NCBI GenBank assembly: GCA_000711775.1
Contig: ARYC01000109.1
Coordinates: 62,001-126,000 of the forward strand
Length of the DNA: 64,000 nucleotides
Reading direction: 5' to 3'
Source of the DNA: Oxytricha trifallax
Lineage: Eukaryota > Ciliophora > Spirotrichea > Sporadotrichida > Oxytrichidae
The notes under the pieces were generated by a model, which ran no database searches, had not been told where the DNA came from, and was given only the letters and a program-made list of their open reading frames with translations. The position numbers and the translations under genes are program-made. Below, one piece after another: positions 44,330 to 56,409 of the stretch; positions within the stretch are counted from its first letter, which is position 1; each line of letters opens with the position of its first letter.

Positions 44330-45585
44330 TAGTTGTAATCTTGAAAATAGGCCTTAACCTTATTTATAAATAAAAATAATTGAAACTATTTAATAATAAA
44401 AGCTTGAGAATGCTGTTCATTTATTTATGATTAAATTTTACTTAAAATGTTACAATTTTTGAATCTTGGAGATTTGTCCCATAATTAATTTTTATAATTA
44501 ATTCAGAATTTTTATTTATTATTATATTTCCATTTATCAAAATTTATTAAAATCATAATTTATTTATATTATAGACAAAAAGATATTGATTTTATTAAAA
44601 CATTGAATCAAAAGAAAAATATGAAATAAATAATAGATATCAAAGATAAAATTTTGTTAAAATATAATTTATTTTTAGTAAGAATTAATTTATTCAAGCA
44701 AATTACTCCAATTAATTTATTTTATTCTCTATTATAATACAATAATAATATTTTAAATAAATTGAAAATCAAAATTATATCTCTTCTACTAATAATGAAT
44801 AATGGGTAGCAATTTAAGCATATAAAAGCAGCTTTATGTTGATTATCAGGCCCATGCTCCTTACTCTGATACATTACTCACATAATTGCAAATTAACATC
44901 GTATAATTCACAAACTTGTCTTCTGTTTTTGCTCTATAAAGTTTAAATAATACCTAAATTTTCCTCCTAGTTTTATAGAAGAAATTGATCTTATGATAGA
45001 TTTGCTAAAAGCATCCTGTTAAAGATGAAAATTTTATCACAATTTTCCTAATGTTTTTTTTAAATATGGAAGCTAAAATAAAAAGATTATTTCAGTAGTA
45101 ACCAATTTTGAAAGTCAAATCATAAATTTTAGTTTTTGCTAAATTAATTAGGTATGGTGCTTCATTTTCATCTCTATTTTTACTTAATATTTCCAAAACG
45201 CTTTAATGATTTTAAATGAGCAATAAATTTGATTTTGGATAAAAAAAAATTCCACATCCTTATTTTTATTAAATGTTTAGAATTAAACTGTATCAACACA
45301 TTTTACATTAATTGAATAAAAATTGTTAGAATTTTAAATTTAATTAAACATTAATGAATTAATTACAAAGAATAAACATTTATTATACTTTTTAGGCAAA
45401 GTTTTCAAGAGTGATATTACTCCCTAAACACTAAAACCCAGTTTCTTTAAAACTGTATATTTAGCTATAAAATGTGATATTTATTATAAATTCAGCCTTC
45501 TTCTTTTGTTCATTAATTCACATGTTTTAATAATTTTATTTAATCGGAATATCATCATATTTTTCTGATAATTAAAGTGTTGCCA
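44330..45585. other. AT-rich, no gene firmly supported
   Basis: Minus-strand readings near 44830-45000 are protein-like (a Cys-rich CELYDVNLQLCEQC) but too short and frame-broken to assign. The rest is long A/T runs. Confidence 0.35.
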
Positions 45586-45589
45586 TATT

Positions 45590-45850
45590 GTATTTATTAA
45601 AATTAAAGACAGCTTTAAGTTGCCATTTTCCAATTACTTCATTATATTTACTATTTCTAATTAGCTATCGTGTTTCATTATCTCAATCTAATTAGTGCCA
45701 AAATAATTATTTAATCCACTATATAACTCACGAATTTCACTCTTTAGACTCTTGAAATTTATTTATGTCCTTCTATTACAATGAGGTTTTCATTTCTTTA
45801 AATAATAATAATGAATCTTCATTTCCAGTAGGATCTATCTCTATTTATCA
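45590..45850 (-). pseudogene. Coiled-coil fragment
   Basis: Minus-strand pieces EIDPTGNEDSLLLFKEMKTS and, one base shifted, SLKSEIRELYSGLNNYFGTN then IEIMKHDSQLEIVNIMKQLE. Heptad-like spacing suggests a coiled coil. No family call. Confidence 0.3.
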
Positions 45851-45859
45851 TTTCAATTA

Positions 45860-46340
45860 AGAGGCTAATATTTTTCCTTGAACCAATCTTTTATCTAATA
45901 AACTTTCAATCGGTAAATTTGATTAGAAATAATACTATTGAAAAATTTAGTTCTTTTAAAGAGAGAATAGTTAAATTAGAACAATCTAGCAAATTATCAA
46001 AATAACTATTCTGTTTCTCATTTTATATAGCTTAATTCTATGTTGATTCATCATCAATTATTTTATAATCTTTAAAAGCAAATAATCTCATTTATTTACA
46101 AATAATTTGGATTAAAATTTGTTAATTTTTAGCATGAGAGCTTGTTACACTGAGCTAGAAAAGCTTTTCAAGATCTAAATTTGATTATTATTATTATGGC
46201 AAATTATTTTCCATTTTTAAATTCTATTTAATTTCAAAATTTTATATATTCTGTTGTGAAGATACAAAATTTGCTTTACAAAAGGAATCTGTTTGATATT
46301 ATTAAGTCTATTGAAAGAGATATAATTAATTCCGTGAATT
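45860..46340. other. No gene supported
   Basis: AT-rich interval upstream of the SPFH-domain gene. Nothing supported. Confidence 0.4.
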
Positions 46341-46342
46341 GA

Positions 46343-47240
46343 AATGAGAAAAAAAACTTTTGATTTGCTCAATCACTTTTGATCTGGCTGTTCTCGTTCT
46401 TTTCTTGGCTTTCTCAATCGATGGTTTGAATTATAAACAAGAAGGGCTTTACTACGAAAGAATCTTTAAGTTTGTAGAGAAAAGAATTTACTATCCATGC
46501 TTCCATTTCGTTGGATTAGGGCATAACTTTAACCCCTACGAGGTTACATTAGCTACTGTTGAATTCTCAAAGAAAAATATGCCACTCTTCCCTTGATTAT
46601 TCCAGAACTAAAGATGAACTCAAATTAGACTTAGAGAACAGTTACCAATACATAGTGCTTTCAAAATAAAATTGACTATTTCTATACAAAATTTGGCGAC
46701 AATATGAAAACCGTTCTTCTGAGAAAGGCATTAGATTCGATATCGGATGTAAATACTATGTACAAAGCTATAGATTTCTTTAATATTCGCAAATATTTCT
46801 TCAAAGATGTATGAAATTCCTGACGTAAAACTATAGAAAGACCATAATGTTTAGGTAGTTTTCTTCCATTTAAGTTCAATCGATTTGCCATATACATATC
46901 AAATGTCATTCTAAAAAACAAAGGTTACAAAGCAAGGTATTTTAAGAGCAGAAGCTGAAAGTGTGAAAGATAATGTCACTCAACAAATGTAAATTAAAGT
47001 ATCTCAAATTTAAAAGAATAATACCAGAAACGATGCCGAGGGAAGTTCTTAAGCCAGACTAATTTTGACTCAAGCAAATACTAAACTTTCGTTTAATTTC
47101 AAAGTTTCTAAGTAGAAGCCTACGCTAAGCTTATGAAAGATTTTGGACTAACCAAAAAAGATCTTATTTAATGCTTGTATATCAACCTTATCTAGGATTT
47201 TCCAAATGACAAACTCGTTATTTCTCTTAATGACATGTGA
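46343..47240 (+). pseudogene. SPFH/Band-7 (prohibitin-homology) membrane protein
   Basis: SPFH proteins are membrane-anchored scaffolds. ATG 46343 leads to MRKK; after removal of one A from an A8 run the frame becomes LLICSITFDLAVLVLFLAFS, a signal anchor. Then EKRIYYPCFHFVGLGHNF, TLATVEFSKKNMPLFP, RTKDELKLDLENSYQYIVLS (the RTKDGL...SFQY core of SPFH domains), TKFGDNMKTVLLRKALDSI, MYKAIDFFNIRKYFF, SSIDLPYTYQMSFQKTKV and TKQGILRAEAESVKDNVTQQ. The C-terminal helix reads AYAKLMKDFGLTKKDLIQCL and ends VISLNDM at TGA 47238-47240. At least four one-base frame changes. The order is complete, so this is a full-length gene copy, perhaps intact if the indels are sequencing errors. Confidence 0.7.
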
Positions 47241-47244
47241 ATAT

Positions 47245-47890
47245 GTTCTTGTAACTAATTCTGAATTTTTAAATAAGTGGATGTATAATTTAAATAATTT
47301 AACCATATGTTTATTCAAGTATTCAGGCTTATAAAAGCATTTAAGATTTTACTTGTTTGTTAACTTTAAATAAATTCTCGTAATAAATTATTAATTTACA
47401 TTTCACCTAATTCAATTTATTTCTTGAAATAATTTGAATTTTTAAGTAAGCAAAAACTTGTTTTAATTTAAGAAGATCATATAAATATAATTCTATAATA
47501 GACATGAGATCGCTTGGAAATATAGTAAATCAAAGACTTGGCAATTTTCTAACATTCCATAATCTTGCTTTGCAACTTCCTATTGAATGGAAATTTCTTA
47601 GAAGTCTTCTTAGATTATGCTTAATTATGAAATTCTGAAAACAATTTCATCTAATATCAAAATCGCGTGTTGAAATCAACCTAAGAAATATCATGTAAGT
47701 TATTCTAAGTAATAACATGGAGTCCTGTACTATAATCGATATCCTTGATAAGGTCATAAAACTTCAATTCAAACGATGATAAAATTTTTGTCATATAATT
47801 TTTTAAAAAAATTTTTTATAAAAAAATAATGTTTAATTTTAACTTAAAAGCTTCATTAATATTCATAATAGCAACAACATGCCCATTAAA
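47245..47890. other. No gene supported
   Basis: AT-rich interval between two gene remnants. Nothing convincing on either strand. Confidence 0.45.
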
Positions 47891-47899
47891 TTATCATTT

Positions 47900-49282
47900 T
47901 GCTGTTATAGTCAAAGCTTTCATCTCCTAATATAATGACAGTTTTACCAAATAAGACTTTTTATGGTTTAATATTATGTTTTGGATATGAGAAAATCGAT
48001 ATTTTTCATATTATTTTCATTAGATGAAATTGCTTATTTAGTCTTATTATCAATTAAGTTTTGCTTAAATAAGTACCTGGATTTTAAGTTACGCAGTTAA
48101 TGAATTTATCAGGTTTTATTTTTTTGAAAGGAGCTTTATCAATTTTTAAAAATTTTTTACATGCCCTTAAAAGTATTATTATTGATGTCTAGATATAGAA
48201 AAAAATTATAAATTGATCTCATTTTATCAGAGAAATCATTATCTTTCATTCCTTGACTTTGCTTTTACAAAGAAACAACTATACTGGGTCTTATTTCTTT
48301 GATAAAACTACATTTAGATGATTGACCCTAATATTTCTCCCCAGCCATAAGTATTTACTACCGAAATTCTATTATTACTTTTTTGTGCTTATTGGTTAAT
48401 TAGCTTTTTAATGAAAATACTCTTTAACACCTCAACTTTCCTGAAATCCTGAACTATCAAAATCAAGCCATTAATTATTAAAGTGATATATATCCTGAAA
48501 TAGTGAAGTTTGGTTGCCCAGAATCTACATCCAATCAGTAAACCTCGTGAATTTTTAAAAATTATAATTAGTTAACTAGGAATGAAATGTAACTTAATTT
48601 TCCTGAATTTTCAAACTCATTAACTAAAACTATGAGATATTTATTAAATAAAAGCTCTTTGATTTTAATAAGCTTGTGGCATAAGATTTATCTAAGTTGA
48701 AATAGCATTTAATTGAATCTTATTTTATTGTAAATTTTTTCAACATTAGCTGATCATCAGATTCTATAAAGTATTAATACTCTTTCTTAAGTATACTGAG
48801 TAAACTCCTTTAAAGCATTTACCACAACATTTTATTATTAAACTTGATTATTACATCATTATCATCATTAACTAACTTTTGATTTACCAGTTTTAAATTT
48901 TATGTTTTGTTAATAACTTTTAAATGCATTTAATTTCTTGGATCAGATTCAATTTCAATCTAGTTTTGTGTATTATCTGGAGTTGAATGTGCTTCCAATA
49001 AGGTTTACTATACCATACAGCATTTTTATTTAGCCCCCCCTAAACTTTAGACATTTTTAGTCTTGTAAAACAATCACTTTTGTTGAATCTTAATTCTCTA
49101 TTTTGATGATTTCTATATCTTAAAAAGGTTACTCTTCAACAAAATCATTTTTTTCTTCGTCTTCTATTTCATGATGCTTTTCTAAATATGGTTTAGTATC
49201 TATATTGTTTGATGGTTATGAATTTATCTTTCGACCTTGATCTCTCAATCTTAGAGCATTTTGCTTTTGATTTTCTATTCAT
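47900..49282 (-). pseudogene. Unrecognised minus-strand gene
   Basis: ATG 49282 gives MNRKSKAKCSKIERSRSKDK. After a frame change come NSQPSNNIDTKPYLEKHHEI, an acidic DEEKNDFVEEQPFQDIEIIK and STKVIVLQDQKCLKF next to a G8 run. Later pieces: MHLKVINKTQNLKLVNQKL with IKFNNKML (about 48930-48830), YFIESDDQLMLKKFTIKQDS (about 48770-48710) and APFKKIKPDKFINCVTQNPG with VLFGKTVIILGDESFDYNSK (about 48135-47905). All are on one strand and in order. No domain recognised. Confidence 0.4.
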
Positions 49283-49810
49283 AAGTCTTTTATTATTAAA
49301 CAATTAAATTTATTTTTTAAAAAATCTATAAGAACCATTGATATCATTTAAATCTGAATACTAAAATTACAAATTACTATTTAAATAAGTATGAAATTAA
49401 ATAATATCTTGCCATCTAAACTTTATGAATTATATCATGTGATTATAAACTTAAAGATAAATTATGTTTTAAAGATCTGGAATTACAGGCAATACTATAC
49501 TCGACTTTATGCTGTGATAATTAAACTTGATTGCTAAATATTTATGGAATAATGTTTTAAAGAAAAAAGAGATTTATACAATCCTACTACTTATTATGTT
49601 TCTTGTACTTACTTATTGGATTTTGATTTATGATTCCAAACTTATCTGCTTTTCATAATTTTTTAAGAATAAACTGAATTTTAATGTATTTCTATATGTT
49701 CTTTCAATTTCCACTTGACACTATGAAGATTGCTACATTCGTCAGCTTAGGATTATCGATTTACCCACATGTGATTGAGAAGAAAAAAGTGAATGAAATA
49801 CTATTCAAAA

Positions 49811-50215
49811 ATGAATTATGAGAGATACAGCACTATCCTCTAGAAAAACTGGAAGACTAAACAAACTCAGGTCACAGGCTTATCCCGCTCCTCGGAGTCA
49901 AAGCACTCACGAAACTAATAAAGGAATTTCAATAGTGGAACAGAAAAAACAAGGAATAATCTTCAAACATGAGAGGATCTGAATTCTAGAGAGACTAAAT
50001 CAAGCTAGTTATAGAGAATGATAGGTCATAACAGAGAGTTGCAAATGTGAAATGATAACCAAATCGAAGAGGTCCTATAGCTTTAAAAGGTATAAACGCT
50101 TGATAAGAGAGATATTTAGGATAAAATGAAGCAAAATATCTTCATGAAAATAGTAGGATCCGATCATTTTTTCATTTAGCTTCTGCTCACAAAACTAAAA
50201 TGTTTTTACTCAATT
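49811..50215 (+). pseudogene. Coiled-coil ORF with two in-frame TGA codons
   Basis: ATG 49811 gives MNYERYSTILQKNWKTKQTQ, VTGLSRSSESKHSRNQQR, then TGA, EDLNSRETKSSQLQRMIGHN, RELQM, TGA, and NDNQIEEVLQLQKVQTLDKR with DIQDKMKQNIFMKIVGSDH. The frame is otherwise continuous for about 135 codons. Both TGA codons sit where Trp would be acceptable. Unrecognised. Confidence 0.4.
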
Positions 50216-50741
50216 CCTTCAATAATGTTTGCATTAGAGAATTTTCTGAATTAATAAAAGAACTCTCCCTCCATTTGCTATAATACTACGATATCGTTAT
50301 TGTCCTAGACAAAGGTTAAGAATTTAATGATATAGTTAAAGAAATATTGGATATGTTTGGTGATAATTAATAGATTGCTCTGAATGATTCAAAAATAGAT
50401 AGCAATTCCTTTAAAGTATGATCCTTAGAGAAGCCCTTAAATAAGCAATATGTGAACAATAGAGTCTAGATATAAACATTAAATTTAACAAAGACAAAAA
50501 TCAAAAGATATTTAGAATTTATTAAGAAAATAAACAAGTTTTATATGTTCAATAGCTATGAGTGATTTTAAATTTTGTGATAGTGGGTTTAAGTCATTAT
50601 TTGATTAAAATTCTTGACAAAAAATCAAGAAGATGATAATTTTAGAGGTTGCTCATTTAAAATGGTTAGGGTAAAATTTTAAGTAATTAATCAAGTCTAA
50701 TGTATTAAATTATTACTTCTTAGATGATGTATAAAAAATCA

Positions 50742-51042
50742 TGATGGAGAGAGACTTAAACGCTTAACAGGTGTTCCAGAAATTATCTCTGTATTCTTTT
50801 GCAGATACCTTGATATGCTTACTTTTTAAAAGATAAAAAATGTAATTAAATATTTAGTTCTAATATTTAAGTTGAAAACAAGATATAGCAAGGGCACCGT
50901 CATTATTTGGATGCTACAATAATCTATGTAGCTTACAAACTGCAAGAAGACCAATTAGCACTTCTAATTAATCAACCTCTTAACTATATTTCCAATTATA
51001 AACAAGTTGGCAAGAAAATTATTCATCGTGTTATGCCTGTAA
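50742..51042 (+). pseudogene. Possible TFIIB/BRF-type cyclin fold scrap
   Basis: MMERDLNAQQVFQKLSLYSF at about 50742, an AT-rich break, then QGHRHYLDATIIYVAYKLQE, LALLINQPLNYISNYKQVGK and IIHRVMP near 50885-51040. The G-R-x-x-x-x-x-A-A-x-I-Y-x-A-C-R pattern followed by a (V/Y)-x-x-(L/V)-G segment resembles a cyclin repeat of TFIIB/BRF1. Only one repeat is visible. Weak to moderate. Confidence 0.3.
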
Positions 51043-51044
51043 GT

Positions 51045-51960
51045 ACTCAAATTAACGCTTAGTTTACATATTTTATCAAAATAAAGAGCAAATTTAATAA
51101 AAGCTTATTTATATATAGGACGTGTTAAATCTCTTCATGCTATAACCATGATTTATTCATAAATAAAAAAATTATTTTAATTGTAAATATGGAGAAGTTA
51201 ACATTCAAAAATTTATTGTTATAATTGTAGAAAGAAGTTAGGTTTATACTTTTACAGTAATTATATGAAGAAACGTTATTTAATGCTATATCAGTTTTTA
51301 GAAATTAGTTAATTTAAATTTTGGATTTTTAAAGTAATATTTTATATTTTTGCCATTAATTCTTACATACTAAATATTGAAATTTTTTAAATTATAACAA
51401 AAACTGATATTGAATAAGATATTAAAACTTTTTTTTCAAGTTTGCTTTAGATATTCATTATAAAGATATGTTTGCTTATCAATCTCTATTTCTATTCGGA
51501 ACATATGTTTAAATTTTTTAAAATATAAAACTTACTATAAATTATTCTTCAACATACAATATTTTGTTCAATTATTTCTCTTGTAAGAACTGTTGAAATT
51601 TTATTTTTAAAGGATTTAACCAAAATTTTCTTAATTAATTATATAGAGTATATTGAGAATGAGTTAATCTTATGTTTAATTAATAAATTTATATGAAAAG
51701 TAAAAACATTATCCAAATTTAATAATTTTGGACGTTTCTACTATTCTTTCTACTAGACTCGTAGTGACAAGTAAAAATTAATTACAATCCTATTATAAAT
51801 AGAGATTTCGTTTACACTAGACAACTACTGCGAATATCCCAACAACATAAAATTAAATATAATATTAAATTTCAGCAATCGTATTCAACTGTAGAATTTC
51901 AATAAATTTAAAATTCCTAAGAAAAATACATAAAAGCTTAACAGTCATAGATTACCAAAT
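51045..51960. other. AT-rich, no gene supported
   Basis: Long A/T-rich stretch with no consistent coding reading on either strand; a likely IES or spacer. Confidence 0.5.
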
Positions 51961-51974
51961 ATATCATGATAAAA

Positions 51975-53018
51975 TTCAAATAAACAAAAGTAAAAGTTTA
52001 TCAGAAAACAAGCTGCAAAAGAATATTCTGATGGAGATTTTCGGTTCTGTACAATTAAAAATCTTAGATGCTTGAGAGAAAGTGGACGATATGAAGACAA
52101 TAATTTTGAGTTAGTAAAGAAAAAAATGCGATAAAAGAAGTTCTTCATCATAAATTCAATTCATCTATTGGCAATTTAGAAGGTATTAAGTATTATGAGG
52201 GTGTTTTTTAATCAATAGATTTATATGATAATCATAGAATTATTCATAGCAAGCAAGAGAAAAGTTATTGTCAAAGTATAACTCAAGAAGAGTAATTTAA
52301 GAATCTATATGAGCTTATTTTTTCCAAATGTCTTAATTGTTTAATATTGTTTGAAACTGAATTTAGTAAGGAATAAATATATAAGTGACTTTATTTGACT
52401 ATTACAACTAATTGGTTTGATTATATAATTTAAATATGCTAAAAGATATGCATAAAAAAAATAATAACTCATTTAAGAACTGGCTTCAACCAAAAAAAGT
52501 AAAAATCTTAGTTTGAATTCTAACACCGCTAGTAAAAATATATAGAGTTTAAATAAATATGCTCCACTAAGTTGATGAACAGCATTTATTTTTTGATTTT
52601 ATAAAATGTCTCTAATAAGCTGATAATTATAATATTGAATAATTGATTGATGCAAAAAAGAAAAATACGACTTTAATCACCCTTAAGAAATTTATGCCAA
52701 ATAATTTCACAAACAGTTTTACAGTAATGAGGTAAAATATTGAGAAATTAGTTGAAGACGGATATTCTTCAAAAAGTATAGTAACAAACAATTTCCAGAT
52801 AAACTTGATATACTTCAAAGAAGAGTTTACTTGAGATTGTTCATGATAACAAAGCATAGGAGATAATACTCAGAGATAAATGGGAAGAAAAACATAAAAA
52901 ATACAGAGAATAAATGTTGAACAGATACTATAGAGTTTGTTATAAGTATCGTTTTTTAATAAGGAAAATGATTCAAGAAAACTGCAACCCACTTATTAAT
53001 CTGGAGATAAGAAAATGA
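51975..53018 (+). pseudogene. Unrecognised plus-strand gene in pieces
   Basis: Pieces in order: TIKNLRCLRESGRYEDNNFE (about 52040); HHKFNSSIGNLEGIKYYEGV, IDLYDNHRIIHSKQEKSYCQ and LYELIFSKCLNCLILFETEF ending TGA near 52385; MLHQVDEQHLFFDFIKCLQQ, LITLKKFMPNNFTNSFTVMR and KLVEDGYSSKSIVTNNFQIN (about 52559-52830); and IILRDKWEEKHKKYREQMLN with RYYRVCYKYRFLIRKMIQEN ending at TGA near 53018. Likely one gene with IES breaks, or two. The last piece is strongly basic and helical. No family recognised. Confidence 0.45.
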
Positions 53019-53298
53019 AATTTTTATTTTTGTAAAAATATGTGCCTTTCCCTAATACAAAATAGGTTCAGGAACTTTTCTGACTGGAATTAAAAATGAA
53101 ATGCAGAACATAAATAAAAATTACAACTAGATTAATATAGCAATTAATAACAATCAAATAATAAGAACTTTTGGATCTTTAAAAGTAAAAGGACTTCAAA
53201 AAGATTTGCAGAATAGCCTTCTTTTCTGGAAAGTAAAGTATGTAAGAATTAGAAATTAAAAAATTAAGACAAAAGAATCTCAAAGACATAAATCAATT

Positions 53299-53667
53299 TT
53301 TTCTTTAATTTTATAATACAATATTTTAGATCTTCACTGTCAATAACTCTAAAGAAAAACATTTATGATAAATTTTGTGGAAAATATAAGGTATTAACAA
53401 TTAAATGAATAAAAATATGAATACTTTTTGGTAGAAATAAAAATGGTAACCATCGCACACAGCTTAGTTATTTTTCCAATATCTTTTGTATATGTTTCTG
53501 GCCTTGTCTTTCAGTGTTCCTTGACTACCTCTCTCTGTTAATTTCTGAAGTCCCTACTCAACGACTTCTGTGTCCTGTCTTTATTTTGAAAGAGTATTAA
53601 ATATATAAAAGATTTCTGAAATTTACCTTACAAAATTTTTGTGAATTTATATCTCCATCATGTTCAT
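53299..53667 (-). CDS. Short two-exon gene, copy D (dynein light-chain-like?)
   Basis: ATG 53667 gives MNMMEIQIHKNF, then an intron at 53631-53575 (GTAAGG to ACAG, 57 nt). Exon 2 reads DTEVVEQGLQKLTERGSQGT, LKDKARNIYKRYWKNNQAVC and DGYHFYFYQ, and remains open to TGA near 53299. The 12-codon first exon with a start like M-x-(D/E)-x-x-x-x-I-x-x-x-x, an A/V-x-x-L-x-K helix, and a Y-W-x-x-x-x-A-V-C-x-x-x-F segment faintly recalls LC8 dynein light chains (MxDRKAVIKNADM...YNPTWHCIVGxNF). This is tentative. Copy B shares parts of exon 2 at the DNA level. Confidence 0.35.
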
Positions 53668-53899
53668 TTTAATCGATTTGATTTTAACTTATAATTATTA
53701 ATTTAAATTTATCTATATCCCATTATAAATTATTATTCCTACGCTGGTTTACTTTAACAAAAACTCTAATTATGGAATGAACTTGAACAAAATGAAAAGT
53801 TAAATCACTCTCAAATAATTATAAATGAATCAATCAATTATTTTTCTTCTCCAGATTACTTAAGTACTAAAGATCTAATGACACTTCACATATGAATTC

Positions 53900-55016
53900 A
53901 AATTAAATCCTAAGACTTTATTGCAGATGCAAATGAATGAGTTTAAAATGGAATTATTGCAAATCCCGAGAAAAGATTCAGTCACTTTAAACTAAGAAAA
54001 ACATATAAATATGCCTATAAAAGCTCACAGTTCATTAGCCTATATAGTTATAATAAACTTCAATACAGTGACCTGATTCTAAAATAACGAACAGCATGCA
54101 TTTCAAATTAATATCAAAGCTTGATGATTTATAGAAGATTGAAACCACCTCTTACACTCCTTTAAATTTAAGTCTTCAAATTGATTCTTAAATGAACTAA
54201 TTAAAGCCTTAAACTGTGCAATATTCGAAAAAAAAGTACTAGGCATTTTACAGATAATTCTAATCATATGAATATCAAAAGCAATAATGCATTTACTTAA
54301 ACAGCGAAGAGAAGAAATAAAAACACAGCTTTAGGATCGATGAATTTTTCAATGAAAGCGAGCTTCATTAACCAAACGATCACTTTTAGATGATGAATTT
54401 CTAATAATCCAGAGGAGCTAGTAGATCAACGAGAACAATAGGGAATATGGATAATTTTTAAATTAATAACATTAATTACTCACAGTATACATAGTCTAAA
54501 TTGGATAATTTAATTATAATGTGTATAAGTGTGATTCTTAAGATAAAAATTGGTGTAAATAATCAGAAAGAGAAAGAAAGCAAGAGTAAGTAAAAATTTG
54601 TAATGAAATTACAGTTATTAAAGATCTAATAATTATAGTATGAATGAAACTAATAGGAAGAAGAAGAGCTTTATTAAGCAATGGATTACAATTTGAACTT
54701 AGTGAGAATAGGTGTCATAGAAACTCCAAATCAATCTTTTTAATAATTTATAATTTTAGGATAATAGTCACACAGAAGAAAGTATTTCAATATTTTCCTT
54801 ATAATTTTCATAAAGTATGATAATTCAATAATTTGATTTGAACATGATTACAGCAACTTGTATGCTCCAAATATTTTGAAAAACTTCAAAGAAAACAACT
54901 ATTATTAGACACTATCTTTAATGAAGGACATAAGTAATAGGATAAAATGGCAGCCAGATAATTTCAAATATCATAGAAAGAAGATGTTGAAGACACAATT
55001 ATGAATTTTTATTGAA
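53900..55016 (+). pseudogene. Unrecognised plus-strand gene in pieces
   Basis: Protein-like pieces: ANPEKRFSHFKLRKTYKYAY with SSQFISLYSYNKLQYSDLI (about 53950-54080); a polar EKKQKHSFRIDEFFNESELH and MMNFQQSRGASRSTRTIGNM to about 54520; a Cys-containing VYKCDSQDKNWCKQSERERK; and the end LLLDTIFNEGHKQQDKMAAR, QFQISQKEDVEDTIMNFY at TGA near 55016. Frame changes separate them. No domain named. Confidence 0.4.
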
Positions 55017-55019
55017 CAT

Positions 55020-55745
55020 TGCAAAACATTTTCCTTATTTGACAAGTTAATTTTTTTGAAAAAAATATCTTAATATAAAAGCTTTCCAATCACAAAATGA
55101 GTTTTAACTTATGCAAGTTTTAATTTTAATATTATTAATTTATTGTTATTAATAATATAATAGTAAAAGCTTAAATTAAAATGTCTTCAGGAGACATTTT
55201 CTTCAAAAACATAGATTGTACTTTGTTGATGTTTAATAAGCATAACAAGACAATTATGTGTTTTTAACATGTTTTTAAGAGTAAAATAATGGCTAAAATT
55301 CGTGGTAAAGAATTGAAAAAAAATAGCAATAAATTATTGATGAATGCATGTATAAATAGGCTCAATCATTCTATTATTATATGAAATTTTTGTATACTAT
55401 TAAAATAAATAACCTTTTATTAAATCTTGGAAGATAATACAGCATGCCATATAGAGTGACTTTAATTTGAATAACTTCAACGATTTTTGACAGTTTCCTT
55501 CTTCACTCTATTAAGGAGATGAAGGAAATGATAAGAAAATATATTTAACATTTGCAAGCATGATAAGGAATTAATAAAAATCAATTTGGAATGGAAATTG
55601 CTTAAAAATTAAAGCTAAAGTTTGGTATCGTTTAAAACGCTATGTGTTTATATTAAAATTAATTAAGCATAAAATATTGATGACAATTAATATAATTAAC
55701 TAGCTATTTTTATAATTACAGATTAACTTTATTTAAACAAAATAG
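55020..55745. other. AT-rich, little supported
   Basis: Only one short protein-like reading (DFNLNNFNDF, then QFPSSLYQGDEGNDKKIYLT, about 55455-55555, plus strand), possibly one MDS of the next gene. Otherwise A/T-rich spacer. Confidence 0.35.
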
Positions 55746-55750
55746 GAAGC

Positions 55751-56272
55751 ATGGTTGATTTAGTTTGCATGCACATACGTTATGCTGACAATCCTTGCTA
55801 GTCAGTCATGTAAGTAAGGCCAAGCAGCTAGATTAAGGCACTCAGCGCACAATTGGAGAGTAAAACAAAGGGAAGGTATGATAATACCATATTTACTCAT
55901 AACTGGATTGATGTAATGTTAAAACTAATTATTTGTTATGGCGCATTTCGATTCTTTGATTTTATTGGAAAAAACAAGAAAATTAACATTTATTTTGATT
56001 ATATAGTACTCTTATTTGAAAATATGTTTGAAGATATATAAAAGCTCGAGGCAAGAAATTAAAAATGCTGGTTAAAAGATATGTTGAACAAGGTATTGGT
56101 GCTTAAACTATATTCCCAAATAATATATATATATAGTGGAAATCCATTTAGAAACAGAGATTTAGCAATATTATTGAAAAATTTGTGGTTTTAGAACCCA
56201 GCAGTTTTTAATCCACTCATGAATTTTTTAGCAAAAGGTAAAATCAAATATAAAAATGTTAACAGCAAGTGA
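55751..56272 (+). CDS. Intact 173-aa ORF, unrecognised
   Basis: ATG 55751 to TGA 56270-56272 is open without any frame change when TAA/TAG are Gln: starts MVDLVCMHIRYADNPCQSVM, continues LESKTKGRYDNTIFTHNWID, a hydrophobic VMLKLIICYGAFRFFDFIG, YIVLLFENMFEDIQKLEARN, and ends LLKNLWFQNPAVFNPLMNFL then KGKIKYKNVNSK. One of the few unbroken ORFs here. A further plus-strand piece (MYFSGNEMVNLYKFLKKNSA, LSELIELWRVTRIN, from about 56291) follows and may belong to the same gene. No family recognised. Confidence 0.5.
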
Positions 56273-56409
56273 TATTTACTTTAACAATATAGATGTATTT
56301 TAGTGGAAATGAAATGGTTAACTTATATAAATTCCTTAAGAAAAATTCAGCATTGTCAGAGCTTATAGAATTATGGAGAGTTACGAGAATAAACTCGTGC
56401 TATTTTTGT

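Noticed and set aside
44830..45000. B-box zinc finger (CELYDVNLQLCEQC)
   Set aside because: Short, frame-broken, and without the ordered His residues or neighbouring RING/coiled coil in the right order.
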